From contig NZ_CP179213.1 in the NCBI RefSeq assembly GCF_051201685.1, positions 2,046,001 through 2,110,000 on the forward strand: 64,000 bases of DNA, in the 5' to 3' direction. Positions 43,689-53,381 of the stretch are shown piece after piece (position 1 is the first letter of the stretch; each line of letters opens with the position of its first letter). The DNA is from Luminiphilus sp051201685 (GTDB lineage: Bacteria; Pseudomonadota; Gammaproteobacteria; Pseudomonadales; Halieaceae). The notes below the pieces were generated by a model. The model was not told the DNA's origin. It saw only the letters and a list, made by a program, of their open reading frames with translations, and searched no databases. Made by a program: the position numbers and the translations under genes.

Positions 43689-45899
43689 CTATTTGGGGGG
43701 CGGAACAGATTCATTGGGACGGTGTTGGAAGCGCCAACAGCGATGAATATCCTGTCGCCGGCTGAAATCCTCGGGGATCGTTTTACGGGTGATATCTTCC
43801 ACTTCGTAACGTTGCGTTAACTCTTGTGCAAGTTCGAAACGACGGTAGTTATTTGAGAAATAGAGCGTGCCGCCAGGGCTTAGCACAGACATAGAGGCAT
43901 TCACTAAGGCAACTTGGTCTCGCATAATATCTAGGGTGCCTTCAGTCGATTTAGAGTTTGAAAACGACGGAGGATCGAGGAGGACGAGATCAAATTTTCG
44001 ATCACACCCTTCTAACCAGGTTAGACAGTCTGCTCGCAGCACCCGGTGCTGGCGCTCAGACAGACCATTCAACGCTAAATTATCTTCAAACCACTTCAAA
44101 TAGGTATTTGATAGATCCACGCTTGTGGACGTCGCGGCGCCACCCAACGCGGCGTGAATGGTTGCCGCGCCGGTGTAGCAAAAAAGATTCAGGAAATGCT
44201 TTCCTGCGGCCTCATCCCCCAGCATTAAACGCAAAGGCCGGTGGTCAAGGAACAAACCTGTGTCTAGGTAATCGTTTAAGTTAACCAGTAACCGAGCCCG
44301 ACCTTCACGAACCGTGATTCGCTCCCCTTTGTGATCCATCTTGTTGTATTGCTCAGCGCCGCGCTGGCGCTGGCGCCGCTTGGCAGCAATCGGCTGATCC
44401 GAAGGCCATTCAAGAACCGATCGCACCGCAGCGAGTGCTTCTTGAAAACGACTTTCAGCGGCATTTTCATCGACAGTTTTAGGCGGCGCATACTCTGCCA
44501 CGTGAGGGATGCCTTCATAGACGTCGATAGCCACCGCGTACTCAGGCATATCCGCATCGTACAACCGATAACAAGACGTTTGACTCGATTTCAGCCAGGA
44601 CTTAAGACGCCGCCTATTCTTGACCAAACGATTCGCCAGCATGGTTGCCCCATCGCTCAAAGGTTCGGGCGCTACCTGAGTTGGAATAGGGGTCGTGTTC
44701 TGCGGCTTCTCATCAGCTGGGTTTGATGCCAGTCGATTGCTAGAACTGAGATCGAAAAGCAAAAGTTGGATATCTATGGAACCATTATTGAGCGCGTATT
44801 GCTTGTGACTGCGAAGACCCACGGCTCTGCCAAGTTCATTGTGAGCGGTTAAGATACCCGCGTTCCAACCTTGGAACTCACGATGAATGACTTGCCCCAA
44901 TTCGCGATAGAGTAAGCGCATCGCCGACAGCTGCCCCAACCGCTCTCCCCAAGGCGGGTTACAAACAATCAACCCTTTGGGCATTGCCCGATGGGATGGC
45001 CTAGTCAGTGTGTTGAGCGCCTTCGGGCGCACCCGAATTAATGGATCAAGGCCCAGAGCCGAAATGCTCGCCTCGGCACGCCTGATTGCGCGTATGTCGC
45101 CATCATATCCACGCAACTCCACCCCTTCAGGTGCTGGCCTAATACGACTTCTTCCGTCAGCTTCAATGGTTCGCCATTGGTCGGGGCTATGACCTAGCCA
45201 TCCGTGAAAACCCCAGCGCTCACGATCGAGACCTGCCGGTCTTGCCATCGCCATCATCGCGGCTTCGATTAAAAATGTTCCCGAGCCACACATGGGATCG
45301 ATCAACGGCTGACCTGCCTCCAGGCAAGCCGGCCAGCCGCTCCTGATCAATACAGCAGCCGCAAGGTTTTCCTTCAACGGCGCTTTGCCTGGGTCCGTGC
45401 GATACCCACGTTGGTGCAAGCTGGTGCCGGAGAGATCAATACCCACACTGACGCGACCTCGATGCAGTCGCACGTGAACACGCAAATCTGGAAATCGGGT
45501 ATCGACATTAGGTCGAGTCAGCCCGCGACTGCGAAAGACGTCAACAATCGCGTCCTTGCAACGCTGGGCACCAAACTGGGTGTTGCGTATATCTTCTGAG
45601 CGCCCCGAAAAATCGATAGCCAAAGTACTGCTGGGTGCTAGATGGTCACACCAAGGTAAATTGGCAATTCCGTCGTACAAATCATCAGCACTGCTCGCAG
45701 CAAATTCGCTGAGCTGCAAGATAATTCGATTAGCCAAGCGGCTATGCAGACAAGCCCGGTAACCAACGCCTAACCCCCCACTAAAAGTCACTCCGGCGAC
45801 GCTCTCTCGAACATCCACGGCTCCCAAATCGCTCATCTCAGGAACCAGGAGGCTACCTAAACCCTTGGGGCTTGTTGCAAGAAAACGATACTGGGTCAC
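43689..45899 (-). CDS. rlmL: 23S rRNA methyltransferase RlmKL (m2G2445 and m7G2069)
   Basis: A fused double methyltransferase of about 736 residues. The N-terminal half has a THUMP region and an RlmL-type domain (PMCGSGTFLIEAAMMA, then CNPPWGERLG). The C-terminal half is the RlmK domain (NLFCYTGAATIHAALGGA and LLDPPSFSNSK). It methylates two guanines of 23S rRNA. I start at the GTG overlapping the previous stop (GTGA), which matches the family N-terminus (FLATSPKGL). A longer start at 45947 would add 16 residues. Confidence 0.94.
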   Translation of the reverse strand: MTQYRFLATSPKGLGSLLVPEMSDLGAVDVRESVAGVTFSGGLGVGYRACLHSRLANRIILQLSEFAASSADDLYDGIANLPWCDHLAPSSTLAIDFSGRSEDIRNTQFGAQRCKDAIVDVFRSRGLTRPNVDTRFPDLRVHVRLHRGRVSVGIDLSGTSLHQRGYRTDPGKAPLKENLAAAVLIRSGWPACLEAGQPLIDPMCGSGTFLIEAAMMAMARPAGLDRERWGFHGWLGHSPDQWRTIEADGRSRIRPAPEGVELRGYDGDIRAIRRAEASISALGLDPLIRVRPKALNTLTRPSHRAMPKGLIVCNPPWGERLGQLSAMRLLYRELGQVIHREFQGWNAGILTAHNELGRAVGLRSHKQYALNNGSIDIQLLLFDLSSSNRLASNPADEKPQNTTPIPTQVAPEPLSDGATMLANRLVKNRRRLKSWLKSSQTSCYRLYDADMPEYAVAIDVYEGIPHVAEYAPPKTVDENAAESRFQEALAAVRSVLEWPSDQPIAAKRRQRQRGAEQYNKMDHKGERITVREGRARLLVNLNDYLDTGLFLDHRPLRLMLGDEAAGKHFLNLFCYTGAATIHAALGGAATSTSVDLSNTYLKWFEDNLALNGLSERQHRVLRADCLTWLEGCDRKFDLVLLDPPSFSNSKSTEGTLDIMRDQVALVNASMSVLSPGGTLYFSNNYRRFELAQELTQRYEVEDITRKTIPEDFSRRQDIHRCWRFQHRPNESVPPPK

Positions 45900-47026
45900 A
45901 GACTGCCCTGCTCTATCGCAATAAGTTGACCCAGAATACGCCGCCATTGCGCGTACTGCTCGTCGAGTGTGCCTCCAAGACGCACCACATTCTCGCCCAT
46001 CTGCAGAACCGTCGGTGCCGTTTCGTTATCGAAACCGGTAGCGAGTTCAAATAAGTCCTGCTCCTGTATGCGTACAGAGCGGTAGGCAGAATAGACTTGC
46101 TGCATCGCCGCAAAGCTACCCTGCCTAGCCATCAACTCACGACCTGAAGCGCGTTCGGTGTATTCCTCAAGGTAATCGGCCTGTTCCAAACTTGATCGCC
46201 GCCACAAACGATAGGTCGGCCCTAGCTCACTCCCCAAATCGACATATTGCTCATCGACAGTGTCAATAAACAGCGCCTCTTGATTACGTATTCTCGCTAT
46301 TCGCGCCATCATGGGATCAGAGTCAGCAGGTAATCGATTGGGCTTCAAATAACCGTTATCCTCGGTAAGGTATAACGCGAACGCATCTGGGGCGAGCTCT
46401 TTTGCATACCTCAAGTCTGCAACGTTCATAAGCCGCGCCATATCAGTAGGCGCAAGGTTGTCAGCAGAAACTCGCAGCCGATTGGCAATAGATACAAACA
46501 AAGCTCTGAAGGGCTCTGTCGTTACATCAAGGTAATCATTCGCCGTGACCTGACTGTGAAAGCGCGCATCAAGCCACACTCGATTGGTGGCATCTATGGC
46601 TTTAATATCGACCACGAAATGTCTGCCGTCTGAGTGAACGATGGCACCAGACAAAGTCAACGCGGCAAAATGGCTAGCTGCGGGCAATACCCTCACCGCA
46701 CCCCACTGCCCAGATTCTGTCAGCACATCACGAAGATATGTCGCCGCAAGACGCGTCTCGACAGATCGCAACTTATCGCGAGCATCCCGTGCGTCAGGGT
46801 TGCGTATGCCTTCTTCAAAAACAACAACACCAACCTCCAAGGGCAGCTGTTTAAGTTCGGTCTGGAGAGTTGCTTTAGCAACCGGTGCCGGCCAAGCCGA
46901 AGCATTAGCAACCGCGGGGTTCTCATATACCGGCAGCCCCGACGTTGACTCTCGTGGACTACTGCAGCCGAGTCCCACCGCAGCTAACAGCAACATCAGT
47001 GTCGGCAAGCGGAGCAGGATAGCCAT
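45896..47026 (-). CDS. Predicted lipoprotein, unknown function
   Basis: A protein of about 376 residues with a lipoprotein signal (LLLAAVGLGC, lipid-bearing Cys21). I do not recognise a domain. It is mainly helical and charged after residue 200, with EDNGYLKPNRLPADSDPMMARI near the middle. I start at an ATG that overlaps the upstream stop (TGATG), with GAGAAGGA before it. It is coupled to rlmKL by GTGA. Two lipoproteins in front of an rRNA methyltransferase is an unusual pairing. Confidence 0.75.
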   Translation of the reverse strand: MAILLRLPTLMLLLAAVGLGCSSPRESTSGLPVYENPAVANASAWPAPVAKATLQTELKQLPLEVGVVVFEEGIRNPDARDARDKLRSVETRLAATYLRDVLTESGQWGAVRVLPAASHFAALTLSGAIVHSDGRHFVVDIKAIDATNRVWLDARFHSQVTANDYLDVTTEPFRALFVSIANRLRVSADNLAPTDMARLMNVADLRYAKELAPDAFALYLTEDNGYLKPNRLPADSDPMMARIARIRNQEALFIDTVDEQYVDLGSELGPTYRLWRRSSLEQADYLEEYTERASGRELMARQGSFAAMQQVYSAYRSVRIQEQDLFELATGFDNETAPTVLQMGENVVRLGGTLDEQYAQWRRILGQLIAIEQGSL

Positions 47027-47700
47027 CAGTTTTCCTTCTCCGTGGTGCATACCGTCCCTTTGCTGAGAGTTTGTGTGCAGCGGTACCCTGCCTTTTTAGG
47101 ATCGAATCGAGAGTAAACTCGATTGACAATAAAAGGGTCACGGACGGTTGGTGAGTAAACTGCTGTCTGCAAAATCAAAGAGTCCGCCAACGCCGAACGC
47201 GTCAAGCGATGACGAATTGTCAAGCCATCGGGAAGGGTGATATCAAAAAACAACTGATGCCCGTCCCAACCACAGCGCTCGACACCGAACGGTGTTTGAG
47301 TAACGGTTGGTGGTGGCCGGTCAGTAACACAAATGAGAGCAAAGCTATTTTCGCGCTTCACCCTCACTGTATTGTCGGTCTGAATAACCTCTAGTAACTC
47401 AGGGGCGGTGATAATCTCGGCCATTTCAGCCAGCGCCAACAGCTCTCTGCCCGAAGACATTGGCGCGCCTGAATAGGTTTGACCGCGCTCGGCAGCTCTA
47501 GCCCGACGATCGGCCTCTTGCTGCAACTGCCGAATAATTGTGTTGAAGCGACGTTGTATGTTGTCACTGCGCGCGTAGTCCACCTCCCAGTTGCCCGTCA
47601 TATCGATTGGATCTGAAGGCGCGTACTGGGCTGGCTTTGGCCCATCGGCCTGACACCCAACCAGAAGCATTGTGGCAACAAAGAACAGACAGGCTTTCAT
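47026..47700 (-). CDS. Predicted lipoprotein, unknown function
   Basis: A protein of about 224 residues with a lipobox (LLVGC, Cys16). A GNWEVDYARSDNIQRRF segment and a C-terminal beta-rich part (DGHQLFFDITLPDGLTIRHRL) suggest a small ligand-binding or lipocalin-like fold, but this is a guess. A GTG at 47715 is an alternative start; ATG at 47700 gives the standard signal. A 6-bp inverted repeat lies immediately before the ATG. It is coupled to the next lipoprotein gene by TGATG. Confidence 0.68.
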   Translation of the reverse strand: MKACLFFVATMLLVGCQADGPKPAQYAPSDPIDMTGNWEVDYARSDNIQRRFNTIIRQLQQEADRRARAAERGQTYSGAPMSSGRELLALAEMAEIITAPELLEVIQTDNTVRVKRENSFALICVTDRPPPTVTQTPFGVERCGWDGHQLFFDITLPDGLTIRHRLTRSALADSLILQTAVYSPTVRDPFIVNRVYSRFDPKKAGYRCTQTLSKGTVCTTEKEN

Positions 47701-47881
47701 GGTGGGCAGTGCCACCCACCGTCAAGCCTAAAGTTTGGAGACTGCACCAGCTGTAAAAAGATCAAAAACACCGCTCGCCTATTCATAAAAGAAAAATATT
47801 CTGATGCCGGCAGTTGTTGAAGAACCCCACCGACCAACACCTGCGGTGCAATGCGATCTCCCCATAGCATCAGCCTGGCTG

Positions 47882-48502
47882 CTAATCAGGACGTGCCGTA
47901 CCCCACACATTAAAACCAGCGACTCGCGGCGTCCCCGGCAAATACATTTGATCTACGTCGTCTAATTGGAAACCGTTACCATCAATAATATCGACGATTT
48001 TGCGATTGAGGTTACAGCCGCCAAACAAGCGCTTCCAAATTGGATTTACACGAGCCTGCCACCGAGCTACACCCGCATCCGGGGCCTCGCCATGCTCGCA
48101 AAACACGAGCTTACCGGAGGGCCGTAGAACGCGCCGTGCCTCTTTTATTGCTGCAGCTGGATCAGGAATAGTACACAGGGCGAAAGTTAGCAACACCGTA
48201 TCAAAGCTTTCATCCTCAGCAGGAATTTCTTCAGCTGAACCCGCCTTAAACTCCACCTCGAACGGCACCGCACGAACCCGAGGCTTGGCCAACCGCCAAG
48301 ACTCTTCACAGGGATCGAGACCGATCACACGCTCTACCTGTTGAGGGTCGTAATGTGGCAAATTGTGCCCCGCGCCCAAACCGATTTCTAAAATGCGCCC
48401 CTGAGCCTGTGGAACGACTTTTTGCCGCTGACGGACAATAGGCTTTGTGCCGCAGGCGCAGGTCACCAACCGAGGCACAACAAATTTGCTATACAGCCCC
48501 AT
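47882..48502 (-). CDS. Class I SAM-dependent methyltransferase
   Basis: A 206-residue methyltransferase with the SAM motif ILEIGLGAGHNLPHY (near 36-50), the acidic loop GLDPCEES, and DTVLLTFALCTIPDP as motif IV. It resembles UbiE/phospholipid N-methyltransferase-like small enzymes; the substrate is unknown. It starts on the last base of the upstream hydrolase stop (TGATG). Confidence 0.85.
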   Translation of the reverse strand: MGLYSKFVVPRLVTCACGTKPIVRQRQKVVPQAQGRILEIGLGAGHNLPHYDPQQVERVIGLDPCEESWRLAKPRVRAVPFEVEFKAGSAEEIPAEDESFDTVLLTFALCTIPDPAAAIKEARRVLRPSGKLVFCEHGEAPDAGVARWQARVNPIWKRLFGGCNLNRKIVDIIDGNGFQLDDVDQMYLPGTPRVAGFNVWGTARPD

Positions 48503-49218
48503 CAGGACAGTACCTCACTTAAAAAATCATCCAGCGCTCGGTAAGCCCGGCGACTAGCCGTTGCGCTGTAGACCGTGCCAAAATCTGGGTCATTGGCCTC
48601 AGGATTGGTAAAAGCATGCAGAGTTTGACCATAGGCGTGTAACTGCCAGTCACAGCCTGTAGCCGTCATCTCAGTGGCAAAGGCTATCAACTGATCGGGT
48701 GGGACCATCGGATCGTCATAGCCATGCAACACCAACACTTTAGCCTGCAGATTTGGTTCTGGCAGGTTATCCGCAGGCAGCAACAGTCCATGCAAAGAAA
48801 CCACCCCAGCTATGTCTTGCCTTGAACGGGCTAGGTCAAGAACGCAGAGGCCGCCAAAACAGAAGCCAATAGCAGCAACAGGCTCGTTGACTGCTTCAGG
48901 CTGTGCCCGAATGGCGTCTACTGCCGCACCAATACGCGCCTGCAATACACTCCGATCTGACATCACCGGCGTCATCAGTGCCGTGCATTCCTCCTTGTCG
49001 GCACCCACTGCGCCGCCACCGTACATATCTACAGCTAAAGCGACATAACCCAGATCAGCAAGCCGCAACGCTTGCTCACGCTCAAAGTCGGTAGAGCCTG
49101 CCCACGTCGGCGCCACCAAGACGGCGGGCCTTGGACCCAGCGCATCGTCCCACGCCATCGTGCTGTTAAAAGTGACCCCGCCCGATTCATAGGCCAATTC
49201 ACGCGTCTGTATTGTCAT
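48502..49218 (-). CDS. Dienelactone hydrolase family protein
   Basis: A 238-residue alpha/beta hydrolase. The nucleophile Cys lies in GFCFGGLCVLDLA. The Asp (HGYDDPMVPPD) and His (TLHAFTNP) of the triad are present. Family members hydrolyse dienelactones or other esters. It is coupled to the methyltransferase. There is no local catechol pathway to suggest a substrate. Confidence 0.87.
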   Translation of the reverse strand: MTIQTRELAYESGGVTFNSTMAWDDALGPRPAVLVAPTWAGSTDFEREQALRLADLGYVALAVDMYGGGAVGADKEECTALMTPVMSDRSVLQARIGAAVDAIRAQPEAVNEPVAAIGFCFGGLCVLDLARSRQDIAGVVSLHGLLLPADNLPEPNLQAKVLVLHGYDDPMVPPDQLIAFATEMTATGCDWQLHAYGQTLHAFTNPEANDPDFGTVYSATASRRAYRALDDFLSEVLS

Positions 49219-49339
49219 AACTTACTGCTCCTTAAAGCTGTGCCGAGAAAAACCACTGGGCTTTTTATCGAGAGGGTGTCCTAAGTATACCTGCGGCGTT
49301 ATCCCGAAACTAACGGCTTGTCACGGCTACAAGTCTGAA

Positions 49340-50092
49340 TCACGGAGACTGCGGATAAGCCAGAGGATCTATCACCCGCATCTCTGTCTCAATCCAAGCC
49401 TCAACTCTCGCCATCAAATCTATGGGGGACTCGCCCTCGATAGCGTCTATGGGCGCGCCAATAGACACATCAATAACGCCCGGAGTGAACCGCCAACTTT
49501 TCCTTGGCCAACATCGACCTGAGGCCACCGCAATCGGAATGATTTTTGCCCCTGTCGCCAACGCCAAGCGAGCAGCACCGTTCTTGTAATCGCCCTGTTG
49601 TCCTCGGTGTGTCCGCGTGCCCTCGGGAAACATGATGACCCATTTACCCTTGTCCATGAGTTTGACACCCAAATCCGCCACTTTGCTCCAGGCCTGGCTT
49701 CGGGCGCTGCGATCGATGTGCACCATATCCAGCCTAGCCATAGCCCAACCAAAAAAAGGTATCAAGAGAAGCTCGCGTTTGAAGACATAGGCGAGTGGAT
49801 GCGGCGTCATACTCGGGATAAAAAACGTTTCCCAAGTGGACTGGTGTTTAGGACACAAAATAATGCGCTGGTTGTCTTCCACGTCAGGTAAGTTTTCAAG
49901 CCCCAGCACGCGATACTTGACGCCACCAATCCAGCGTACCGCAAAAATTGCAGCGGAAAGATAAGGCTGAGCAAACCACCACCATAGGCGCTCAGCACTG
50001 ACAAATAACGAAAAAATCAGCAAAAATGTCCCTACTGGAATCACTGAAATCGCAATCCACAAAAATGTCAGCAGTGATCGAATCATCCTCAT
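49340..50092 (-). CDS. plsC: 1-acyl-sn-glycerol-3-phosphate acyltransferase
   Basis: A 250-residue membrane acyltransferase of phosphatidic acid synthesis. The N-terminal membrane helix (about 5-30) is followed by KHQSTWET (the catalytic H-x4-E variant of H-x4-D, His83) and the FPEGTR acceptor-binding motif. It is divergent from the small SutA-like gene. Confidence 0.9.
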   Translation of the reverse strand: MRMIRSLLTFLWIAISVIPVGTFLLIFSLFVSAERLWWWFAQPYLSAAIFAVRWIGGVKYRVLGLENLPDVEDNQRIILCPKHQSTWETFFIPSMTPHPLAYVFKRELLLIPFFGWAMARLDMVHIDRSARSQAWSKVADLGVKLMDKGKWVIMFPEGTRTHRGQQGDYKNGAARLALATGAKIIPIAVASGRCWPRKSWRFTPGVIDVSIGAPIDAIEGESPIDLMARVEAWIETEMRVIDPLAYPQSP

Positions 50093-50222
50093 ACTTGTTT
50101 CACACCGTTACCTGCTTCACCGACACCACAACATTCCCGAAAACACGGCATTTAACCAGAAAAACCGACCTGACGGGCAATGATTAGCCCAGCTATCGCA
50201 TGATCTCTGTCACAGGGGCGGC

Positions 50223-50228
50223 TATAAT
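50223..50228 (+). promoter_or_regulatory. Consensus -10 element next to a start codon
   Basis: TATAAT ends 8 bases before the ATG at 50237. Transcription would start at or within two bases of the codon, giving a leaderless or near-leaderless mRNA. A good -35 is not visible. Confidence 0.5.
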
Positions 50229-50236
50229 GGGCCGTC

Positions 50237-50575
50237 ATGAAGCGCGAAATCTACAAGCAGAAGGCCAACAAAGCCGATTTACGAAACGACCTAGATCGAG
50301 ACATTGAAACTTTTCTCGCAGGGGGTGGACGAATCGTCAACGTGCAGGCCGGTGAGACCGCGCTCGAATCGAGGGCGGCGCCACTACGCACGCCCATTTT
50401 TAACGAACCGCGAACATCACGCACGCCCCTCGACGATGTCGTTGCCACCCTTGATGAACGCCGCAAAACTCAAGCAAAACGTAGCCCATCGCGAGCACAC
50501 AAGCCTCTGCCAAAAAAACGGGTGATATACGACGATTTCGGTGAAGCGCTGCGAACAGTCTGGTCCGAGGAATAA
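50237..50575 (+). CDS. Small basic protein, weakly SutA-like
   Basis: A 112-residue, highly charged protein, probably largely disordered. A central FLAGGGRIVNVQAGE segment resembles the conserved core of SutA, a Pseudomonas RNA polymerase-binding regulator of slow growth. The C-terminus has a KRVIYDDFGEALRTVW motif. The resemblance is weak and by eye. The start sits close to a consensus -10 element, and no ribosome site is seen. Confidence 0.6.
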   Translation: MKREIYKQKANKADLRNDLDRDIETFLAGGGRIVNVQAGETALESRAAPLRTPIFNEPRTSRTPLDDVVATLDERRKTQAKRSPSRAHKPLPKKRVIYDDFGEALRTVWSEE

Positions 50576-50643
50576 CGCCCCAGTGAACTACTAGCCGAGG
50601 ATGATCGTAGACCCCCCTCAACCCCATCGGCTCCAAAACGACC

Positions 50644-52056
50644 ATGATTACACTACACGAAGAGATAACGGTGCAGCGAAGCCTTAAAGACTGCTTCCGC
50701 TACGTCTCTGATTTTCGAACAGTTGCAGAGTGGGATGCGACTGCCCTCAATGCCATTAAATGTACCCCGGGACCAGTAGGACTGGGGTCACGGTTTGTTG
50801 TGCACTGTGCCGTTGGGCCTACTAAAGTACGACTGGAATACGAAATTATTGAGTACTGCCCCTGGGCATCGATAGTTTTGCTGGGGAAAAGCCGCTTTTT
50901 CGACGTCCGAGACGTCATAAGCTTTACGGAAATTGGCTCACAAACTCAGATCAGCTACGAGGCTGAATTTCAATATCACTGGGGAATTAGCGCCCTAGAG
51001 CGTCAGCTCGAATCAGGGATGCGTGCCATGGGGGCTGAGAGCCTGCGAGGGCTAAAAGATGCCCTCGATAATATTACTTCATTACCAGAAGTCTCTGACT
51101 GCACAGCACGGGCAGACCGCTGGGTAGCACCTGGTGTCGCCATGTTTTCAAAATGGGGCTACCGCAGAAGCGTGCCCCACAGACAGCCCAACTCAAAATT
51201 TCTTGATGGACAACACGTGGTGATATCCGGCGCCAACAGTGGCCTGGGACTCGCCACCAGCATTGCACTGGCTGAAGCTGGTGCAGATTTAACGCTGATT
51301 ATCCGTAACCCCGCAAACCGTGAAGGGTTATTGGAAACTTTGGAATCAGTGACGGGAAGGTCTGATATTGCGATTGAAATTGCCGACCTTTCTTTGATGG
51401 CAGACGTCAGGGCGGTATCCGATAGATTGCTCGCCAAAGAGAGACCCATTGATGTGCTCATCAATAACGCAGGCGCACTTTTCAACGACTACGGACTGAC
51501 TAGTGAGGGACTAGAGCAAAGCTTCGCACTATTGCTCGCTAGCCCGACATTACTGACTCAAAAACTGCTGCCCCTACTACAGAACCGCAGCGCACCGGGT
51601 CGAGTGATCAACGTAGTATCAGGGGGTATGTATACCGAAAAGTTAGTCTGCGAAAGGCTTATCATGACGCCGCCAAAATATAACGGCGCTCAAGCTTATG
51701 CCCGCGCCAAACGCGCTCTCACCGTGCTCAGTGAACTATGGGCCGAGCAATGGCGAGAAGACGGAATCGTCGTCAACGCAATGCATCCTGGCTGGGCTGA
51801 CACCCCCGGGGTGGCCTCAGCTTTACCCACTTTTCGAAGTATCACGCGACGAATCCTTCGCACGTCTGAAGAGGGAGCGGACACTATTATCTGGCTGGCA
51901 AAAGCAAGGGAGGCCGGCAGTGTCACTGGTAAACTTTTCCTAGATCGGGAACCTCGCACACCCTACCTGCTAACCAAAACAAAAGAATCTGCGGACCAAC
52001 GTGCCAAGTTAGAGGCCTTTATCGATACACAAATCGATAGCGTCTTGGAAGCTTAA
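50644..52056 (+). CDS. SRPBCC-SDR (DHRS12-like) fusion protein
   Basis: A 470-residue two-domain protein. Residues 1-145 form an SRPBCC/polyketide-cyclase-like lipid-binding domain. A linker to about 185 leads to a short-chain dehydrogenase with the cofactor motif GANSGLG (196-202), Ser326 and Tyr352-x3-Lys356. The C-terminal MHPGWADTPG and following region resembles human DHRS12. The fusion suggests reduction of a hydrophobic ligand held by the N-terminal domain. Epoxide hydrolase and thioesterase genes follow on the same strand after about 150 bases. Confidence 0.85.
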   Translation: MITLHEEITVQRSLKDCFRYVSDFRTVAEWDATALNAIKCTPGPVGLGSRFVVHCAVGPTKVRLEYEIIEYCPWASIVLLGKSRFFDVRDVISFTEIGSQTQISYEAEFQYHWGISALERQLESGMRAMGAESLRGLKDALDNITSLPEVSDCTARADRWVAPGVAMFSKWGYRRSVPHRQPNSKFLDGQHVVISGANSGLGLATSIALAEAGADLTLIIRNPANREGLLETLESVTGRSDIAIEIADLSLMADVRAVSDRLLAKERPIDVLINNAGALFNDYGLTSEGLEQSFALLLASPTLLTQKLLPLLQNRSAPGRVINVVSGGMYTEKLVCERLIMTPPKYNGAQAYARAKRALTVLSELWAEQWREDGIVVNAMHPGWADTPGVASALPTFRSITRRILRTSEEGADTIIWLAKAREAGSVTGKLFLDREPRTPYLLTKTKESADQRAKLEAFIDTQIDSVLEA

Positions 52057-52208
52057 ACGCGTAACACCAAACGCTACCTCAACAGAAGACACAGCTTGGT
52101 CTGTGACGCCATTACGCCGGGAAAGGCCAAACGCCCTCGGCAAGCGCTGGTCTGGACCCGCGACTGCGGATAAGCTGGACCTCACGAACCGCCAGTTGAG
52201 AGTTTTTT

Positions 52209-53381
52209 ATGGAATCACCTATCACTCCATTCGAGCCCGCCATTGCCGATGAGGCAATTGCTGATCTACAACAGCGCTTGAAACTCACCCGCTACCCCGA
52301 TGAAGAAACCGTTGAAGACTGGAGCCAAGGTATTCCCCTCGCCTATGTGAGAGAACTGACTGATTACTGGTCTGCTGAGTACGATATGGGACGAGTCTGT
52401 GGGACCCTCAATCAGTGGCCCAATTTTCTCACTGAAATCGAGGGTTTAGATATTCACTTTATCTATCAGCGATCGCCCCATAGCGATGCGACGCCACTGC
52501 TGCTCACCCATGGGTGGCCCGGTTCAGTGCTTGAATTTAGACACGTTATTGACCGACTGAGCAATCCCACCGAATATGGCGGTAGGGCAGAAAACGCCTT
52601 TCATGTCGTGGCGCCGGCCTTACCCGGCTATGGTTTTTCAGCCAAGCCTCGTGCGCCGGGGACAACCGTACAGAAGATTGCCGATCTGTGGATCGCCCTT
52701 ATGAAACGTTTGGGGCATGAGAGGTTTCTTGCACATGGGGGTGATTGGGGCTCGCTGGTGACTCAGGCTGTAGCTGTAGCGCCGGGTACGACCTGTGCGG
52801 GCATTCACATCACCCTACCCGTCGTTGCTCCGGACCCGGAAACACTCGAGTCGCTGCTGCCCGAGGAAGTGCAGGCACTTGAGGCGTTTAATTTTTATCA
52901 AGACTGGGACTCCGGGTATTCGAAACAACAGAGCACCCGCCCACAGACCTTGGGCTATGGTCTGGCAGACTCTCCTACCGGGCAAATGGCGTGGATTATC
53001 GAAAAATATGCCCAATGGTGCGACTGCGAAGTCAATGGTTTGCGGCATCCTGAGAACGCCATCCCCCGTGATGAGTTACTGGACACCGTCATGCTTTATT
53101 GGCTGACTAATTCGGGGGCGAGCTCTGCGCGCTTGTATTGGGAAAGTTTTAATAACCCTGACATGGCAGAGATCGAGTTGTCGTCTGCCATTTCTCTTTT
53201 TCCCAACGAAATCTTTCGATCCAGCGAACGCTGGGCCCGTAAAAAATTTCTCAACTTGCATTACTTCAACGATAAAATAGCTAAAGGTGGACACTTCTCT
53301 GCACTCGAAGTCCCCGACTTACTGACTCAGGAGTTGTGGCAATGGCGCGAACAGCTTCGCGCACTCGAGATCGTAGCGTAA
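52209..53381 (+). CDS. Epoxide hydrolase (EHN type)
   Basis: A 390-residue alpha/beta hydrolase with an N-terminal EHN domain (about 5-105). The oxyanion-hole motif is HGWPGS (101-106), the nucleophile Asp179 is in HGGDWGS, and the catalytic His362 is in KGGHFSALEVPDLL. It opens an epoxide to a diol. It is coupled to the thioesterase gene by a TAATG overlap. Confidence 0.9.
   Translation: MESPITPFEPAIADEAIADLQQRLKLTRYPDEETVEDWSQGIPLAYVRELTDYWSAEYDMGRVCGTLNQWPNFLTEIEGLDIHFIYQRSPHSDATPLLLTHGWPGSVLEFRHVIDRLSNPTEYGGRAENAFHVVAPALPGYGFSAKPRAPGTTVQKIADLWIALMKRLGHERFLAHGGDWGSLVTQAVAVAPGTTCAGIHITLPVVAPDPETLESLLPEEVQALEAFNFYQDWDSGYSKQQSTRPQTLGYGLADSPTGQMAWIIEKYAQWCDCEVNGLRHPENAIPRDELLDTVMLYWLTNSGASSARLYWESFNNPDMAEIELSSAISLFPNEIFRSSERWARKKFLNLHYFNDKIAKGGHFSALEVPDLLTQELWQWREQLRALEIVA

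Noticed and set aside
49347..52174. A shared 14-base string GACTGCGGATAAGC near 49347 and 52161
   Set aside because: Matches of this length are expected by chance in 64 kb; the flanks do not match.
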